Shown here piece after piece: positions 14,450 through 22,164 of a DNA stretch of 23,948 bases; the stretch's first letter is position 1, and every line of letters starts with the position of its first letter. The stretch spans positions 1-23,948 of the forward strand of contig JBDLJH010000030.1 of assembly GCA_039714395.1 (NCBI GenBank), in the 5' to 3' direction. Origin of the DNA: JAPHSX01 sp039714395 (lineage in GTDB: Bacteria; Pseudomonadota; Gammaproteobacteria; Thiohalomonadales; Thiohalomonadaceae). The notes beneath the pieces are model-generated. The model worked only from the letters and a program-made list of their open reading frames with translations. It was not told the origin of the DNA and searched no databases. The translations under genes and the position numbers were made by a program.

Positions 14450-14644
14450 CTCACTTTTCCTTGCAGATCAGCGCATCACTAACTCATTGAATTAACAATG
14501 ATTACGACATCAAGATCCAGACATATTTAAGCACAACATTCCCTGCGCCCATATCGAGCCCGCATTGCGCAGATGTACTGACTCACATAAAATCTCGACC
14601 TCTAAAACCCAACAAAGGTGGCCATAAAGTGGTGAACACTGAAG

Positions 14645-15646
14645 TTATTTCGGCTTCATTTGCGAGGTTTGAGATACGTCATAAACCTCTCTAACCCTCT
14701 CCACTTCAGATGGCAAAGCCTTTGGCAACCCTCCCCCTGTACGACCTGAGGTCTTTCGACCATAGTGCTCACTAGCTGTATCATCAACGGCGTGCCCCAT
14801 TAAGGCAGCCACTTCTGCTCTCGAATAACCGGCAGCCTTTAGGTTAGCTGCAAATTGATGACGCCCAGAATACAAAGTTGGTTTCTTTTTTTTGTCTGAC
14901 CTCCATATTGTTGTATTTGCACGATATAAAGCATTTCTGCAGGCATGATAGTAGGATTCAAACGGGATTTTGACCCCACTTGGCCCCATGCTTGCTTTAA
15001 CTAACTGCATATGACCTTTAATGATCCTTATGTGTTCATCACTCAGGTCGGATAATATTAAATGCCTATACTCACCGTGAGCACGTTCATTTGTATCTTT
15101 CGCATTCCTCACCTTCAACACAGGGCCAACAACACTTCCGTCATCCATAACAAATTCCTCAATATATTCAGTTCCAGTCCATTCACTTGGCCTCAACCCG
15201 GAAATTATTGATGCGCGAAAAAACATTATAGTTCGCAAACTCCAATGACAACCTTTTCTGTGTTCAAAGTACCCCACCAATCGTCTCTCCTCTTCCGCAG
15301 AGACACTTTTCTTTTTTGATGATGACGTTTTATGTTTGACAGAATTCTTGGCCACACCTTTTTGCGCAACGTAGCACCCTTCACTTCCTATATCGAACAG
15401 TACTCTACGAAGCCCCTCAAACCCTTTGACTTCGAAAAAGTGCATGATTGCTGATTTATTGTATCTCCAAGTAGCCCCCCTCCACTTAGGTTTCTGCGAC
15501 ACAAGCCAAGAAACAAACTCACCCTTTACAATATCGAAAGCTCCAACTTCACGTTCAAAACGTTTAATTAAATTACTAGCTCTGTACAAGTATCCGCTTT
15601 TCGTGCCATCCGTTTTCGTTACTATATTTTGTACCAAAATATCCAC
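14645..15646 (-). CDS. Tyrosine recombinase / phage-type integrase
   Basis: This 333-aa protein has an N-terminal helical DNA-binding part (residues 1-110) with basic, Lys/Ser-rich linker KHKTSSSKKKS. A catalytic domain follows: R152 in SGLRPSEW, a beta-sheet Lys region around KVRNAK, R262 in YSGRHQF, H285 in LMGH and nucleophile Y295 in SEHYGR. The usual HxxR box reads Y-S-G-R here, so the first catalytic His is replaced by Tyr259. Several integrase subfamilies tolerate this. The start is uncertain: GTG at 15646 lacks a spaced ribosome-binding site, whereas GAGGTGG followed four bases later by TTG at 15637 is an alternative. It probably mobilises or once mobilised this island. No attachment site or directionality factor was identified. 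Confidence 0.85.
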   Translation of the reverse strand: MDILVQNIVTKTDGTKSGYLYRASNLIKRFEREVGAFDIVKGEFVSWLVSQKPKWRGATWRYNKSAIMHFFEVKGFEGLRRVLFDIGSEGCYVAQKGVAKNSVKHKTSSSKKKSVSAEEERRLVGYFEHRKGCHWSLRTIMFFRASIISGLRPSEWTGTEYIEEFVMDDGSVVGPVLKVRNAKDTNERAHGEYRHLILSDLSDEHIRIIKGHMQLVKASMGPSGVKIPFESYYHACRNALYRANTTIWRSDKKKKPTLYSGRHQFAANLKAAGYSRAEVAALMGHAVDDTASEHYGRKTSGRTGGGLPKALPSEVERVREVYDVSQTSQMKPK

Positions 15647-15956
15647 CTCAGCTTTAACGTCACATGATTAAAATCCGCAGAAGACAAAAAACCACTGCGG
15701 TTGCATACCTGTTACACAACAAACATTGCATGGATATGCATACAATCAGGCAGATGTAACGTCGACATAACTCAATGATTATCCCCTCAGCCACATCACG
15801 CCTATACACAAATCTACAGCGATGCAATATTTATCGAACAAAATTTGTCACAGGTTGGGAGAAATAATTGAAACTAGCCGGCACAGCTGTCTTGCAGAAA
15901 CAATAATATCTGGATGGATTACCTAATTAAGCACAATTTTCGTTCGCAGGACTAAA

Positions 15957-16106
15957 TCAAACCATCGACCAATCAGCCCCCCCCTCCTTGGTCAACATCT
16001 CTAGATGATCTTTTGGAAGCCTGAGATCGGTCAAACATCTCGATCTGACAACCGGCAGTGACTTATCAATATTGATAGCCTGAGCTCTTCTTGAATCCCT
16101 ATTCAT
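15957..16106 (-). CDS. Possible 49-residue small protein or gene remnant
   Basis: An ATG at 16106 opens a 49-aa frame (MNRDSRRAQAINIDKSLPVV, then RSRCLTDLRLPKDHLEMLTK, then EGGADWSMV and stop). The frame is also open for 14 further codons upstream. Composition looks protein-like, mixed charged and hydrophobic, which is unusual for a random AT-rich frame. There is no Shine-Dalgarno, and two palindromes overlap or adjoin it. It could be a small regulator between recombinase and Wadjet, the tail of a deleted gene, or chance. Confidence 0.22.
   Translation of the reverse strand: MNRDSRRAQAINIDKSLPVVRSRCLTDLRLPKDHLEMLTKEGGADWSMV
16064..16077. promoter_or_regulatory. Perfect 14-bp palindrome upstream of jetA
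   Basis: TATCAAT is followed directly by ATTGATA. The unbroken symmetry is what a dimeric repressor operator would show. It lies about 290 bp before jetA. Confidence 0.35.
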
Positions 16107-16125
16107 AGAGCCATTCTCATTAACT

Positions 16126-16153
16126 CCTAGGCACTTACCAACATATGCCTAGG
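16126..16153. promoter_or_regulatory. Inverted repeat CCTAGGCA / TGCCTAGG
   Basis: Perfect 8-bp arms are separated by 12 bp, giving half-site centres two helical turns apart. This is a plausible operator for a dimeric DNA-binding protein in the recombinase-Wadjet intergenic region. Confidence 0.35.
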
Positions 16154-16181
16154 TTTAAATAACAACGTTTTACAAAGCAGA

Positions 16182-16204
16182 CAGATACATCACAGATGTA
16201 TCTG
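16182..16204. promoter_or_regulatory. Inverted repeat with 10-bp arms upstream of jetA
   Basis: CAGATACATC and GATGTATCTG are perfect inverted copies around ACA. The site lies 160 bp before jetA. It could be an operator, or a hairpin if transcribed; no U-tract follows on either strand. Confidence 0.4.
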
Positions 16205-16364
16205 TGGTTTATATGTTTTGATATACTTCGCCGATGTCTTTGGAGCCCTAATCACACTACCAAATGTATTTACAACACACTGATAAATAAGGATATTTCA
16301 ATCAATGCTCATCACAAGGAAGATAATTTTACGTACAGTTTGTCCAGTTTTATTCGTACACTAG

Positions 16365-17822
16365 ATGTTTTTTACCGAAGACCATCCTCACCTCTTTCGT
16401 CCGCTCACTGGCAAATACCGCGAGCAGGTTGTCGCCTGCCTGAGCGCGCTCTACAGCAGCGTCTATACTACCCACGCCGACTACAGCCGCGCCTTTGACC
16501 GTGAGCAGGTGCTTGAGGTATTTGCCGAGTCTGTCACCCGTACCCCGCTGCTAGATGGTGACGATGAGGTGGGGGCCGCACGCGGCGAGCGAGAGCAGGC
16601 CAACTGGGTGCTTAACCTGCTGCTGGAACACGGTTGGCTGGAACGCCAGACCGATGAGGCGACCCTGCAGAGCAGTTACGCCTTCACCCGTGTGGGCCGC
16701 CTTTTCACCCAACCGATGGTGGAGTCGGCGGGCGGGCGCTTTCGTACCCGCCATCGCAATACCCGTAACACCCGTAACGCCCTGCGCGCCTTTCTGGATC
16801 GCGGCGAGGTCTACGACCTACTCGATGCCTATGAATTCTCCGAGCGCATCGTCGCCGATTTCTCCGACATCATCACCGAGCTGGATGAGCGTAAACGGCA
16901 ACTGGTGCGCGATGTTGAGGCGCAACAGATCGTGCAGCACGCCGCCGATGAGTTTTTCGACTTTATGGAAAAACGCTTTATGCCTGACCTGGCGATCCGC
17001 CTCTCGGCCGACAGCGTGGAGAAGTACCGTGATGAGATCGCCGAGCTGATCGGCAAGGCACGACGCAAGCACCGCCCCTTTAAGGCCGAGGCCGAACGCG
17101 AACTTCGTCGTGCCGCCCCGGAGTTGCTCACCGATGAGAAGCGCTCGCTCTACCTTGCCATCCTCGACGGCATAGATGCACGCCTGCACGCCTCCTGCGA
17201 GGTGATGCTACCAGCACTGCGCCGCGCCCTGCACGGCTTTACCCGCCGCGCCGACCTCATCATCCGCCAACTCACCTTTAGCGGTGCCTCACGCAACGAG
17301 CTGCTCAACGGTTGTAAGCAGTTGGCGACCCTGGATGAGGAGGACTACAACTCCCTACTCACCACTCTCGGCGAGCACCTCTCCACTCTGAATGTCGGTT
17401 TTGCCGATCCTGAGGGGCTGCGCCTGCACACCCGGCGTGCCCGCCGCACGGTCAACACGGCGGTGGAGACGGAGCAGCTAGACAACCCTGAGGAGCGACG
17501 CAAACTATTTGTGCAACAGGCGATGGATCGCGCCTTCACCCTCAATAATCGTGAACTGCGCGACTATCTCGTCGAGGCACTGGCCGGTGGTCATGCGGTG
17601 CGCACCGGCAACCTGCCAGTACGTGATGCCCGCGACCTAATGCGTGCCGCCCACGCCATTGAGGTGGGCACCGCCACCGACGGCAACTACCGCTTTCGGG
17701 TCGAGCCGACCGGCCAGCGCATACGCACCGACTTCTACGAGGCGATGGACGAATTTGAAATTGAACTGCTAGAGGTGACGCACGACGATGCGCCGCCAAC
17801 CACCACCCCACACCCGGACTAA
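16365..17822 (+). CDS. jetA: Wadjet component JetA (kleisin/MukF-like)
   Basis: This 485-aa protein begins MFFTEDHPHLFRPLTGKYRE, the typical opening of JetA proteins (MFF...LFRPL). An N-terminal winged-helix-like part follows (residues about 1-120, ending SYAFTRVGRLFTQPM). A long helical, charged middle comes next (RTRHRNTRNTRNALRAFLDRGEVYDLL, DIITELDERKRQLVRDVEAQQIVQHAADEFFDFMEKRF), and then a C-terminal domain. In Wadjet, JetA is the kleisin that bridges the heads of the JetC dimer and recruits JetB. It is the first of four co-oriented genes with gaps of 8 nt or less. The ATG has no clear Shine-Dalgarno but is fixed by the conserved N-terminus. GC content is visibly higher than in the DNA before it. 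Confidence 0.9.
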   Translation: MFFTEDHPHLFRPLTGKYREQVVACLSALYSSVYTTHADYSRAFDREQVLEVFAESVTRTPLLDGDDEVGAARGEREQANWVLNLLLEHGWLERQTDEATLQSSYAFTRVGRLFTQPMVESAGGRFRTRHRNTRNTRNALRAFLDRGEVYDLLDAYEFSERIVADFSDIITELDERKRQLVRDVEAQQIVQHAADEFFDFMEKRFMPDLAIRLSADSVEKYRDEIAELIGKARRKHRPFKAEAERELRRAAPELLTDEKRSLYLAILDGIDARLHASCEVMLPALRRALHGFTRRADLIIRQLTFSGASRNELLNGCKQLATLDEEDYNSLLTTLGEHLSTLNVGFADPEGLRLHTRRARRTVNTAVETEQLDNPEERRKLFVQQAMDRAFTLNNRELRDYLVEALAGGHAVRTGNLPVRDARDLMRAAHAIEVGTATDGNYRFRVEPTGQRIRTDFYEAMDEFEIELLEVTHDDAPPTTTPHPD

Positions 17823-17830
17823 TCTAATAG

Positions 17831-18517
17831 ATGGACACACTCGACGACTATCTGCAGCAGCGGCTCGAGACCTCGGCGATAAGCCTAGATGAGCTGCGCG
17901 AGCTGCTGGTACGCCTGCTCAACTACGGCGTTGTCTGCCGCGAAGAGAACCAGACCGAGCGCGAACTCTTTGACCGCTTCCTGCGCGTGGAGGAGGTGGC
18001 CCGTGAGCTGCTCGACCTCTACGGCATCACGGTCCACCTGGACCGACGCTTTGAGTACCTGCGCCTGCTGCCGCCGGGCAGCCAGCTCCCAGGCATGGAT
18101 GGGGCGACGGAGCAGGCATTCGCCGGCAGCCTGCGCGCCCGCTTGACGCAAAACGAGGTGGCGCTGCTACTAGTGTTGCGAGTGCAGTACGACAAGGCGC
18201 TGCGCGAGGGTAAGCTGGACGAACACGGCTTTGTCACCGAGTCGTTCGAGTCACTCGGCATCGCCATGAAGAACCTACTTGGCCGTCCGCTACCCGACAA
18301 AATCACCGATCGTAAACGGATGTTCCAGCACCTCAAGCAACTGCGCCTCATCGAGTTTCTCCAGGATGAAGATATCGACAGCAGCGAGAGCTGGCTGCGT
18401 ATCCATCCGATGATCGTCGATTTCGTTGGCGGTGATGCCATCGCCGCGCTGCAGCAGGGGCTGCCCGCTGAGCCCGAGGCAGAGAATGAGAGCGAGGAGG
18501 ACGCCGATGTTTCTTAA
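17831..18517 (+). CDS. jetB: Wadjet component JetB (KITE/MukE-like, DUF4194)
   Basis: This is a 228-aa acidic, mostly helical protein with winged-helix character (ELRELLVRLLNYGVVCREENQTERELFDRFLRVEEVARELLDLYG; RLTQNEVALLLVLRVQYDKAL; DRKRMFQHLKQLRLIEFL). These segments match DUF4194 proteins, the JetB family. JetB dimers bind the JetA kleisin in the condensin-like complex. The length is normal for the family. It starts 8 nt after the jetA stop with no evident ribosome-binding site, so coupling to jetA is likely. It ends with an acidic tail (EPEAENESEEDADVS) whose coding sequence contains the Shine-Dalgarno and start of jetC, an 11-nt overlap. Confidence 0.9.
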   Translation: MDTLDDYLQQRLETSAISLDELRELLVRLLNYGVVCREENQTERELFDRFLRVEEVARELLDLYGITVHLDRRFEYLRLLPPGSQLPGMDGATEQAFAGSLRARLTQNEVALLLVLRVQYDKALREGKLDEHGFVTESFESLGIAMKNLLGRPLPDKITDRKRMFQHLKQLRLIEFLQDEDIDSSESWLRIHPMIVDFVGGDAIAALQQGLPAEPEAENESEEDADVS

Positions 18518-21500
18518 ACAATTCATCTACGTCAACTGGGGCAACCTACCCAACGGAGAGTTTGAGTTCGGCCCGGTCAACCTCTTCTCCGGTGGCAACG
18601 GCTCAGGCAAGACCACCGCCGCCGACGCCATTCAGACGGTGATGACCGCCGCCCACGAAAATCTCTTTCAATTTAATCCGGGACAGGATGAAACCAGCCA
18701 GCGCGGGCGCGGTGGCAAACGGGTACGTACCCTCGCCTCCTATGTACTGGGCTGCGATGACGGCAGCTATGCGCGCCTCGACACCAGCGACGGCTATCTT
18801 GCTGCCATCTTCCACCCCACCGCGGGCGAGAACGCCGAGCCCTTCACCGCGCTAATCGCAGTGCGCGCCTGGCTTGATCAAAGCGGTAGCCAGGCCACCG
18901 CCCGTCAGGATGAGGCAGTCTTCTTTATCCTCCCTGGTGTTGAGCTATCCCTGGACCACCTGCAGCGCGAGGACAAGGCGGGGCGCTACATTACGCCATT
19001 GAACGACCTCCCCGGACACCTCGTCACCGAGTTCGGTAAGCGTGGAGTAGAGCGCTACGACACCAAGAAGGGTTACCTGCGACGTCTCTACGCCGCCCTA
19101 CGCGGGCGCAGTGAGCAGGTCACCGAACGCGAGGCAGTGGCCGCCGCCCGCGCCTTCTCTCGATTTATGGCTTATAAACCGATCAGCAGTATCAACCAGT
19201 TCGTGGCCGATGAAATACTGGAGCGGCGCGACATGGGCGAGGCGATCCGCACCGTCGCAGCGCAACTCAAGACTATCCACTCGATGGAGCGCGAGGCCAA
19301 CGCCCTGGTGGAGGGAATCGCCCTGCTGGAGCAGGCAGGCGGCCATGCCCAGCACTACATCGAGCAATGGCTTGAGCTCACCACCCTCGACTACACACTG
19401 GCACGCCGTGAGGCCATCACACGCCAGCAGGACTACCTGAATGCCAAGGGCGAGCAGCGCCGTCTGGCACAGCGTGCCGAGGAGCTAGATGAAGAACTAG
19501 CAATCGCCACCCAACGCCGTGAGCAGACCCACGAACAGCAGGTACAGCTGGAGGCCCAACGTCAGGGAGTTGATGCCCTGCGCCAGAAGGACGAGCTGGA
19601 GCGCCAACGTGATGGTGAGCAACTGCGCCTCGCGGAACTGGGCCGCGAACTGCTGCTACAGGACAATCAGGTGCAGAAAAATGCCGGGCAGATCCGCCTT
19701 ATTAATGAAGGGTTGCTGGCTGAGGCGCTTAACATTGATGCACCACAGCTGACCGACATGGAGTCGCGAGCCATAACGCAGGCGGCACTCAAACAGGGGC
19801 AACGCGCCAGGCTGGACCTGTCAGAGTTACAGCAGCAGGACCTCACCAACGACCTCTCCGCCCTGGAAGCGCAGCTCGATCAGACCCGCGATGCCCAACG
19901 CGCCCAGAACAACCTATTGGCACACTGGCGCGGCGAGCATGGTGACAGCGGCGGGACAACAAACCGTCGTGATCAGCTACAGGCGCTGCACAGTGAACGG
20001 CGGCGGCGCTACGAGACACTGGAGGGGCAGAAGCGGCAAAAAGAGGGGGAGATCACCCGTCTGGAGTCAAAACAGGTCGGCTACCCCAGCTATGTAGAGC
20101 GTGCCCTCGCGGCGATCCGTCAGCAGTGCCCGCAGGCCGAGCCACGCGTACTGTGTGACCACATTGAGGTGAGCGATGCACGCTGGCAGGCGGCCATCGA
20201 GGGCTACATGGGCGGTGCCCGTTTCGGCATCCTGGTGGAGTCCGCACACGAGGCGGAAGCGATCCGCATCGTGCGAGCCCTCCCCGGCCGTGACAATCGA
20301 GCACGGGTTATTCAGGGACACAAGGCGGCGCAGGATGCCGCCCGCATCGAGCTGAACAAGGACTCGATGGTCCACATTCTCACCTTCAGCCACGCGGTGG
20401 CCCGTGATTATCTCATCGCAAGCTACGGTGGCGTGCTGCGCGTCGACTCCGCCGAGGCGCTGCGCCATACCCGCCGTGGCCTCACCGCCGATGGTATGGG
20501 CTCGGGTAACTACGCCATGTTCCGCTGCGACCTGGCCGATGGTGATCTGGTGTTTGGTGCTACCGCACGCGAGCGTGCCCTGGCGGCCAAACAGGCCGAA
20601 CTGATACAGATCAAAGGCGAATGGCATCAGGCCGATACACGCATGCAGGAGAGTGGCCGTCTGCTCGGTGCCATCGATGCCCTCGTCCCGGTGAGCCATG
20701 CCGACACCATTAGTGCGATGATGGCCGTACGCCGAGACCTCTCTCGCCTGGAGGCCCTTCTCGACGCCCTCGATCTTGGCGAACATCAGGATCTTGAGGC
20801 GCAACTGCAACGACTCAAAGAGGAGACCACGCAGCTGGAGCAGCAGCTTGGAGAGCTTAACGTCGAGAAGGGCAAGGTAGTGGCAAAGCGCGAACAGGCC
20901 GACCGCGCGGTAAGCGGCCTCGCCAAGTTACAGGAGCAGTCCGCAACCCGTGCCGACCAGTGCGAACAGGCACTGCGTGAACTTGCTCAACTGTGGACCG
21001 ACTTCGACCCCGAGGCTCAGCTGGAGCGGGCTGATGCTGAGGCTACTGAAATTGATCCGAAACACGGAGACGAGCGTCGCGCCGCCACGGAGAAACATCT
21101 GCACAAGACCGAACACGACCTCGATGAGGCGATTCAGGATCATAACCGCCAGTGCCGTCCGGGCGATGCAGTCTACTACACCGGCTTCGACGGCGATTAC
21201 GACAGCGCCCTGTTCAACACCATTTGCGGCGTCCGTCAGGAACTGGATCGCGTCTACAACCTGCTTAAAAATAATATTCTGGTCGATAAGCATCAAGAGC
21301 TACAAGGGCTGAAGGAGAGCTTTAACAGCACCTTCGTTACCCACCTCTGCCACCAGATCCATCAGGCGATCAAGGATGGTGAGCGGCAGATCGAGGTACT
21401 CAATCGCGAACTTCAGCACCACCGCTTTGGTGCCGACCGTGAGACCTTCCGCTTCGCCAGTGAGTGGGTCTCCGAGTACCGCGACTACGCCCGTTTTTTC

Positions 21501-22157
21501 GAGGAGGTGATGAAGATCCCCTCACTCGGCGAGGAGACCCTGCTGTTTAACGCCGAGCTGACACCGCGCTCGACACTGGTGCGGGACGAGTTGATGAAAC
21601 TTCTGCTCGAAGAGGATGAGCACCGGGCACTACGCGAGCTGGAACGCATCGCCGACTACCGTCACTATCGCCGCTATGAGATCTACAAAGAGGTTGAGGG
21701 GAAGGAGCCGATCCCGCTCTCCGAATATGGCACCGGCTCCGGTGGCCAGCTGGAGACACCGGCCTATATCATCCGTTCGGCCGCCATCACATCCGCCTTT
21801 CGCTTTGCCGAGGGGCAGAACCACCTGCGCATGGTGCTGGTCGACGAGGCCTTTATGCACATGGACGAGCAGCGCTCACGTGAGGTGATCGGCTATCTTA
21901 CCGAGGCACTCGGCCTGCAACTGACCTTCATCATGCCCACCAGCAAGTGCGGCCCCTTTATGGATCTCATTAGCAACGAATTTATCTTCGCCAAGATACC
22001 AAGCGCACGGACCCGCGGCCAGCTGCATACCCGCGTACTGGTAGACCGCAAGGTAGGCAACCGCGAACGCATCGGTGAGCTGTGGGCTCAACACCGGCGC
22101 AGCATCTACCAACAGGCGGAGCTGGACTTCATGAGCGACGTATTGGAGGGGGAGTAA
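18507..22157 (+). CDS. jetC: Wadjet component JetC (SMC/MukB-like ATPase)
   Basis: This 1216-aa protein has the motor architecture of an SMC protein. Walker A GGNGSGKT is at residues 29-36 in the head (VNWGNLPNGEFEFGPVNLFS before it). Long heptad-rich coiled coils cover about 290-500 and 700-900. A central hinge-like globular part lies at about 520-680 (VLCDHIEVSDARWQAAIEGYMGG, GILVESAHEAEAIRIV). The C-terminal head has signature SGGQ at 1078-1081 and Walker B MVLVDEAF at 1109-1116, with D1113 and E1114. I chose the ATG at 18507, preceded by GAGGAGG at 6 nt, inside the jetB end. An earlier in-frame ATG would add an unrelated basic leader. JetC extrudes DNA loops with ATP and so lets the complex test the size and topology of circular DNA. 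Confidence 0.95.
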   Translation: MFLKQFIYVNWGNLPNGEFEFGPVNLFSGGNGSGKTTAADAIQTVMTAAHENLFQFNPGQDETSQRGRGGKRVRTLASYVLGCDDGSYARLDTSDGYLAAIFHPTAGENAEPFTALIAVRAWLDQSGSQATARQDEAVFFILPGVELSLDHLQREDKAGRYITPLNDLPGHLVTEFGKRGVERYDTKKGYLRRLYAALRGRSEQVTEREAVAAARAFSRFMAYKPISSINQFVADEILERRDMGEAIRTVAAQLKTIHSMEREANALVEGIALLEQAGGHAQHYIEQWLELTTLDYTLARREAITRQQDYLNAKGEQRRLAQRAEELDEELAIATQRREQTHEQQVQLEAQRQGVDALRQKDELERQRDGEQLRLAELGRELLLQDNQVQKNAGQIRLINEGLLAEALNIDAPQLTDMESRAITQAALKQGQRARLDLSELQQQDLTNDLSALEAQLDQTRDAQRAQNNLLAHWRGEHGDSGGTTNRRDQLQALHSERRRRYETLEGQKRQKEGEITRLESKQVGYPSYVERALAAIRQQCPQAEPRVLCDHIEVSDARWQAAIEGYMGGARFGILVESAHEAEAIRIVRALPGRDNRARVIQGHKAAQDAARIELNKDSMVHILTFSHAVARDYLIASYGGVLRVDSAEALRHTRRGLTADGMGSGNYAMFRCDLADGDLVFGATARERALAAKQAELIQIKGEWHQADTRMQESGRLLGAIDALVPVSHADTISAMMAVRRDLSRLEALLDALDLGEHQDLEAQLQRLKEETTQLEQQLGELNVEKGKVVAKREQADRAVSGLAKLQEQSATRADQCEQALRELAQLWTDFDPEAQLERADAEATEIDPKHGDERRAATEKHLHKTEHDLDEAIQDHNRQCRPGDAVYYTGFDGDYDSALFNTICGVRQELDRVYNLLKNNILVDKHQELQGLKESFNSTFVTHLCHQIHQAIKDGERQIEVLNRELQHHRFGADRETFRFASEWVSEYRDYARFFEEVMKIPSLGEETLLFNAELTPRSTLVRDELMKLLLEEDEHRALRELERIADYRHYRRYEIYKEVEGKEPIPLSEYGTGSGGQLETPAYIIRSAAITSAFRFAEGQNHLRMVLVDEAFMHMDEQRSREVIGYLTEALGLQLTFIMPTSKCGPFMDLISNEFIFAKIPSARTRGQLHTRVLVDRKVGNRERIGELWAQHRRSIYQQAELDFMSDVLEGE

Positions 22158-22164
22158 ACGCTCG

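Larger units (their letters stand above)
13950..14644. other. AT-rich intergenic region with a transposon-like element
   Basis: About 690 bp lack a convincing gene. The right part of 13950-14200 presumably contains the promoter for the minus-strand HupE operon. Bases 14202-14368 form an element with perfect terminal inverted repeats. Bases 14429-14449 hold the second copy of the window-start hairpin. No tRNA or att core could be recognised between 14450 and the recombinase gene. Confidence 0.5.
15647..16364. other. AT-rich region between the recombinase and the Wadjet operon, with several dyads
   Basis: About 720 bp separate the divergent recombinase and jetA. Seen are CCGCAG/CTGCGG arms at 15675-15700, repeated GCATAC motifs near 15703 and 15737, and three strong dyads at 16064-16077, 16126-16153 and 16182-16204. 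There is also a possible 49-codon minus-strand ORF at 15957-16106. It must contain the jet promoter, but I cannot fix a -35/-10 pair with confidence. Confidence 0.5.

Noticed and set aside
14369..14644. tRNA gene as integration target beside the recombinase
   Set aside because: No cloverleaf arms or T-loop GTTCRA consensus could be found in this stretch.
16073..16080. Third copy of the TGATAGC hairpin
   Set aside because: Only eight bases match the window-start copy and the inverted arm is missing.
20067..20810. 247-codon minus-strand ORF inside jetC
   Set aside because: It results from high GC on the opposite strand of the JetC hinge region. It has no ribosome-binding site or family match.
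16365..22157. Housekeeping MukBEF/MksBEF condensin
   Set aside because: The gene order kleisin-KITE-SMC followed by a Toprim nuclease, and the JetA-type N-terminus, fit Wadjet. MukBEF has no JetD.
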